Of a stretch of 64,000 nucleotides of DNA, positions 62,527 through 64,000 are shown one piece after another. Below the pieces are notes generated by a model. The model was not told the DNA's origin, ran no database searches, and was given only the letters and a program-made list of their open reading frames with translations. Source of the DNA: Streptomyces ortus (lineage in GTDB: Bacteria > Actinomycetota > Actinomycetes > Streptomycetales > Streptomycetaceae); contig NZ_JAIFZO010000002.1 of assembly GCF_026341275.1 (NCBI RefSeq), positions 8,524,118 through 8,588,117 on the forward strand, read 5' to 3'. How positions within the stretch are numbered: the first letter of the stretch is position 1; each line of letters opens with the position of its first letter. The translations under genes were made by a program, and so were the position numbers.

Positions 62527-63893
62527 ACGCCACGGGCACCAAGGAACCGATCATCGTTGTGGGAGCCGGCATCGCCGGCATGACCGCGGCCTTCCGCCTC
62601 CAGCTGGCCGGGCACCCGGTCCGCGTCCTGGAGGCCGAGGACGTCGCCGGCGGCCGCATGCGCACGGTGGAACGCCGCGGCTACCACATGGACCTGGCCG
62701 CGATCCTGCTGATCGAGAACTACACGCAGATGCGTGACCTCGTCCGCGACCTCGGCATCGAGGACACCACCCTGCGTACCAACAACCTCGTCGGGATCCG
62801 CCGCGAGGGCCGCGTCCACCGGCTGCGGGCGGACCGGCCCACCGACCTCAAGCGCTCGCGACTGCTCCCCTGGAGTTCCCTGCCTGCCATGGTGCGGCTG
62901 CAGTCGGACCTCAAGAAGTACGCGAACCGGCTGCGCTGGGACAGCGACATGGGAGAGGCGGCAGCCCTCGACACCGAGACCGCCGCCGCCTACGCCGAGC
63001 GCCGGCTGGACACCCAGTTCCGCGACTGGGTCGTGGACCCGATGAGCGCCATGTTCTTCAATTCGCCTCCCGACCTGTCGGTGGTCAACTTCCTGTTCTC
63101 GATGCCTGCGGTGAACTCCGCCTGGTTCAACTTCCGCGACCGGGTGGACACTCTCACCACGACACTCGCCTCCCGGCTGGACGTGGAGACCGGTGCCGAG
63201 GTCACCCAGGTGGAGGAGACCTCGGACGGCGTCCGGGTGCACTGGCGGCGCGAGGGCGAACCCGAGCACACCGAGGAGGCCGCTGCGGCGGTGGTCGCCC
63301 TGCCCGGCCCGGTGGCCGCCCGGCTGTGCCCCGGGCTGGCCCCGGCGACGCTGGACTACCTGGCGAACGTGCCGTACGTGCCGGACATCCACGTGTACTT
63401 CGGCGTCGACCGCGTCCCGGACGAGACGGCCACCTGTGTGCTCTTCCCGCAGCGCGAACACCCCGACCTCGGTGTCATCACCTTCAACCACAACTTCGCC
63501 CCCGGCCGCGCCCCGCAAGGCCACGCCCTGCTGACCAGCTACTACCGCTATCCCTGGGCGATGCGCCACTGGGAGGCCGACGACGAGCAGGTCATCGAGC
63601 TGACCCACGAGGTGCACCGGCAGGCCTGGCCTGAGATGGCCCGGCACATCGAGGCGCACCAGGACATGGCATACGTACAGCGTTGGAAGAACGCGGTCAT
63701 CCTGCGCAAGCCCGGCGACTACGCGCGGCTGCGTGACTTCAACCGCGGCCTCGACGCCCGCTCGCGCATCCAGCTCGCCGGAGACTACCTCGCCTTCAGC
63801 GCGACCAACTCCAGCCTCGTCACGGGTGAGCGCGCCGCTGAGCGGGTGAGCGAGGTCGTCACCACCGGCGCGGTCGCCGCCGGCCGCCGTTAG
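62523..63893 (+). CDS. FAD-dependent amine-oxidase/protoporphyrinogen-oxidase-like enzyme 2
   Basis: A 456-residue flavoprotein from GTG 62523 (GTGA overlap). Motifs: IIVVGAGIAGMTAAFRLQLAG, VAGGRMRTVERRGYHMD, NFRDRVDTLTTTLASRL and C-terminal IQLAGDYLAFSATNSSLVTGERAAERV, as in FAD-containing amine oxidases and desaturases. Fold and organisation follow the neighbour at 61069, suggesting tandem duplication, and they may work in sequence or as a heterodimer. It closes the run of coupled terpene genes. Substrate unknown; oxidation of the terpene skeleton is the best guess. Confidence 0.9.
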   Translation: MNATGTKEPIIVVGAGIAGMTAAFRLQLAGHPVRVLEAEDVAGGRMRTVERRGYHMDLAAILLIENYTQMRDLVRDLGIEDTTLRTNNLVGIRREGRVHRLRADRPTDLKRSRLLPWSSLPAMVRLQSDLKKYANRLRWDSDMGEAAALDTETAAAYAERRLDTQFRDWVVDPMSAMFFNSPPDLSVVNFLFSMPAVNSAWFNFRDRVDTLTTTLASRLDVETGAEVTQVEETSDGVRVHWRREGEPEHTEEAAAAVVALPGPVAARLCPGLAPATLDYLANVPYVPDIHVYFGVDRVPDETATCVLFPQREHPDLGVITFNHNFAPGRAPQGHALLTSYYRYPWAMRHWEADDEQVIELTHEVHRQAWPEMARHIEAHQDMAYVQRWKNAVILRKPGDYARLRDFNRGLDARSRIQLAGDYLAFSATNSSLVTGERAAERVSEVVTTGAVAAGRR

Positions 63894-63934
63894 ACGACGC
63901 GGTCGGCTGCCCCTGCGCCAGGAACCGGCCCTAA

Positions 63935-64000
63935 GGGCTGTCCCGTAACTCCCGGTGGAACAGCGTGCGGCGTCGGATGCGGTGCATCGCAAGGCGCCGG
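63935..64000. mobile_element. Possible insertion-sequence end, cut by the window
   Basis: GGGCTGTCCCGTAACTCC at 63935-63952, about 40 bases after the last terpene gene, resembles the terminal repeats of IS5-type elements in Streptomyces as I remember them. Only about 65 bases are visible and no transposase can be confirmed. Confidence 0.35.

Noticed and set aside
61033..63992. Long minus-strand frames opposite the two flavoenzymes
   Set aside because: Antisense shadows; the plus-strand proteins have complete FAD motifs and coupled starts.
1..64000. CRISPR arrays, rRNA or tRNA genes
   Set aside because: No regularly spaced palindromic repeats were seen. I did not find a convincing tRNA cloverleaf or rRNA segment by eye; a tRNA scan was not possible.

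Overview
The window is very GC-rich DNA with strong third-position GC bias, GTG and TTG starts, 4-base ATGA/GTGA gene overlaps, rare TTA codons, and MbtH, StrR-type and LAL-type regulators. This is a Streptomyces or close actinomycete chromosome. Two biosynthetic gene clusters flank a stretch of ordinary and decaying genes.

Region 1 (start to about 36.7 kb) is the downstream part of a nonribosomal peptide cluster built around 3,5-dihydroxyphenylglycine (Dpg). It holds the end of one NRPS (epimerization domain), a one-module NRPS (C-A-PCP-E), and a two-module terminal NRPS (C-A-PCP-C-A-PCP). The terminal NRPS ends in an X-like domain, a wrecked adenylation domain and a thioesterase. The X-like domain carries the HRxxxDD motif of the glycopeptide P450-recruiting domain. 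A P450 and a [3Fe-4S] ferredoxin follow in the same translationally coupled string. Next come a lipoprotein, a membrane-fusion protein, an ABC ATPase and a MacB/FtsX permease, then mbtH, an ABCB-type exporter with a Gly/Pro-rich tail, a StrR-like regulator with an early TTA codon, a decayed second StrR-like copy, and a large LuxR/LAL regulator. The amino-acid supply operon follows: a Hmo-HpgT fusion whose Hmo half has lost catalytic residues, dpgA, dpgB, dpgC, dpgD and an alpha/beta hydrolase. No hydroxymandelate synthase is visible, and all three adenylation pockets read the same by eye. The simplest reading is a glycopeptide-like peptide ending in three copies of one residue, plausibly Dpg (D, L, L), with at least one P450 cross-link or hydroxylation. 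The 5' end of the cluster lies outside the window.

Region 2 (36.7-53.2 kb) is a mosaic. It has an antibiotic-biosynthesis-type monooxygenase divergent from a MarR regulator over a perfect 10-bp palindrome, an XRE/MmyB-type regulator divergent from a flavodoxin-fold quinone reductase, an aquaporin, a katG with a one-base frameshift, a two-component system, a small secreted protein with a class-F-like sortase, and an MFS pump coupled to a FAD monooxygenase. Between them lie decayed genes (ANTAR protein, methyltransferase, MerR, FG-GAP protein, IS5-type transposase).

Region 3 (54-63.9 kb) is a terpenoid cluster: P450 and TPR-type regulator on the minus strand, and on the plus strand two adjacent polyprenyl diphosphate synthases, a class I terpene synthase, and two paralogous flavin-dependent amine-oxidase-like enzymes, mostly with 4-base overlaps. 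The last 65 bases may be the end of an insertion sequence.
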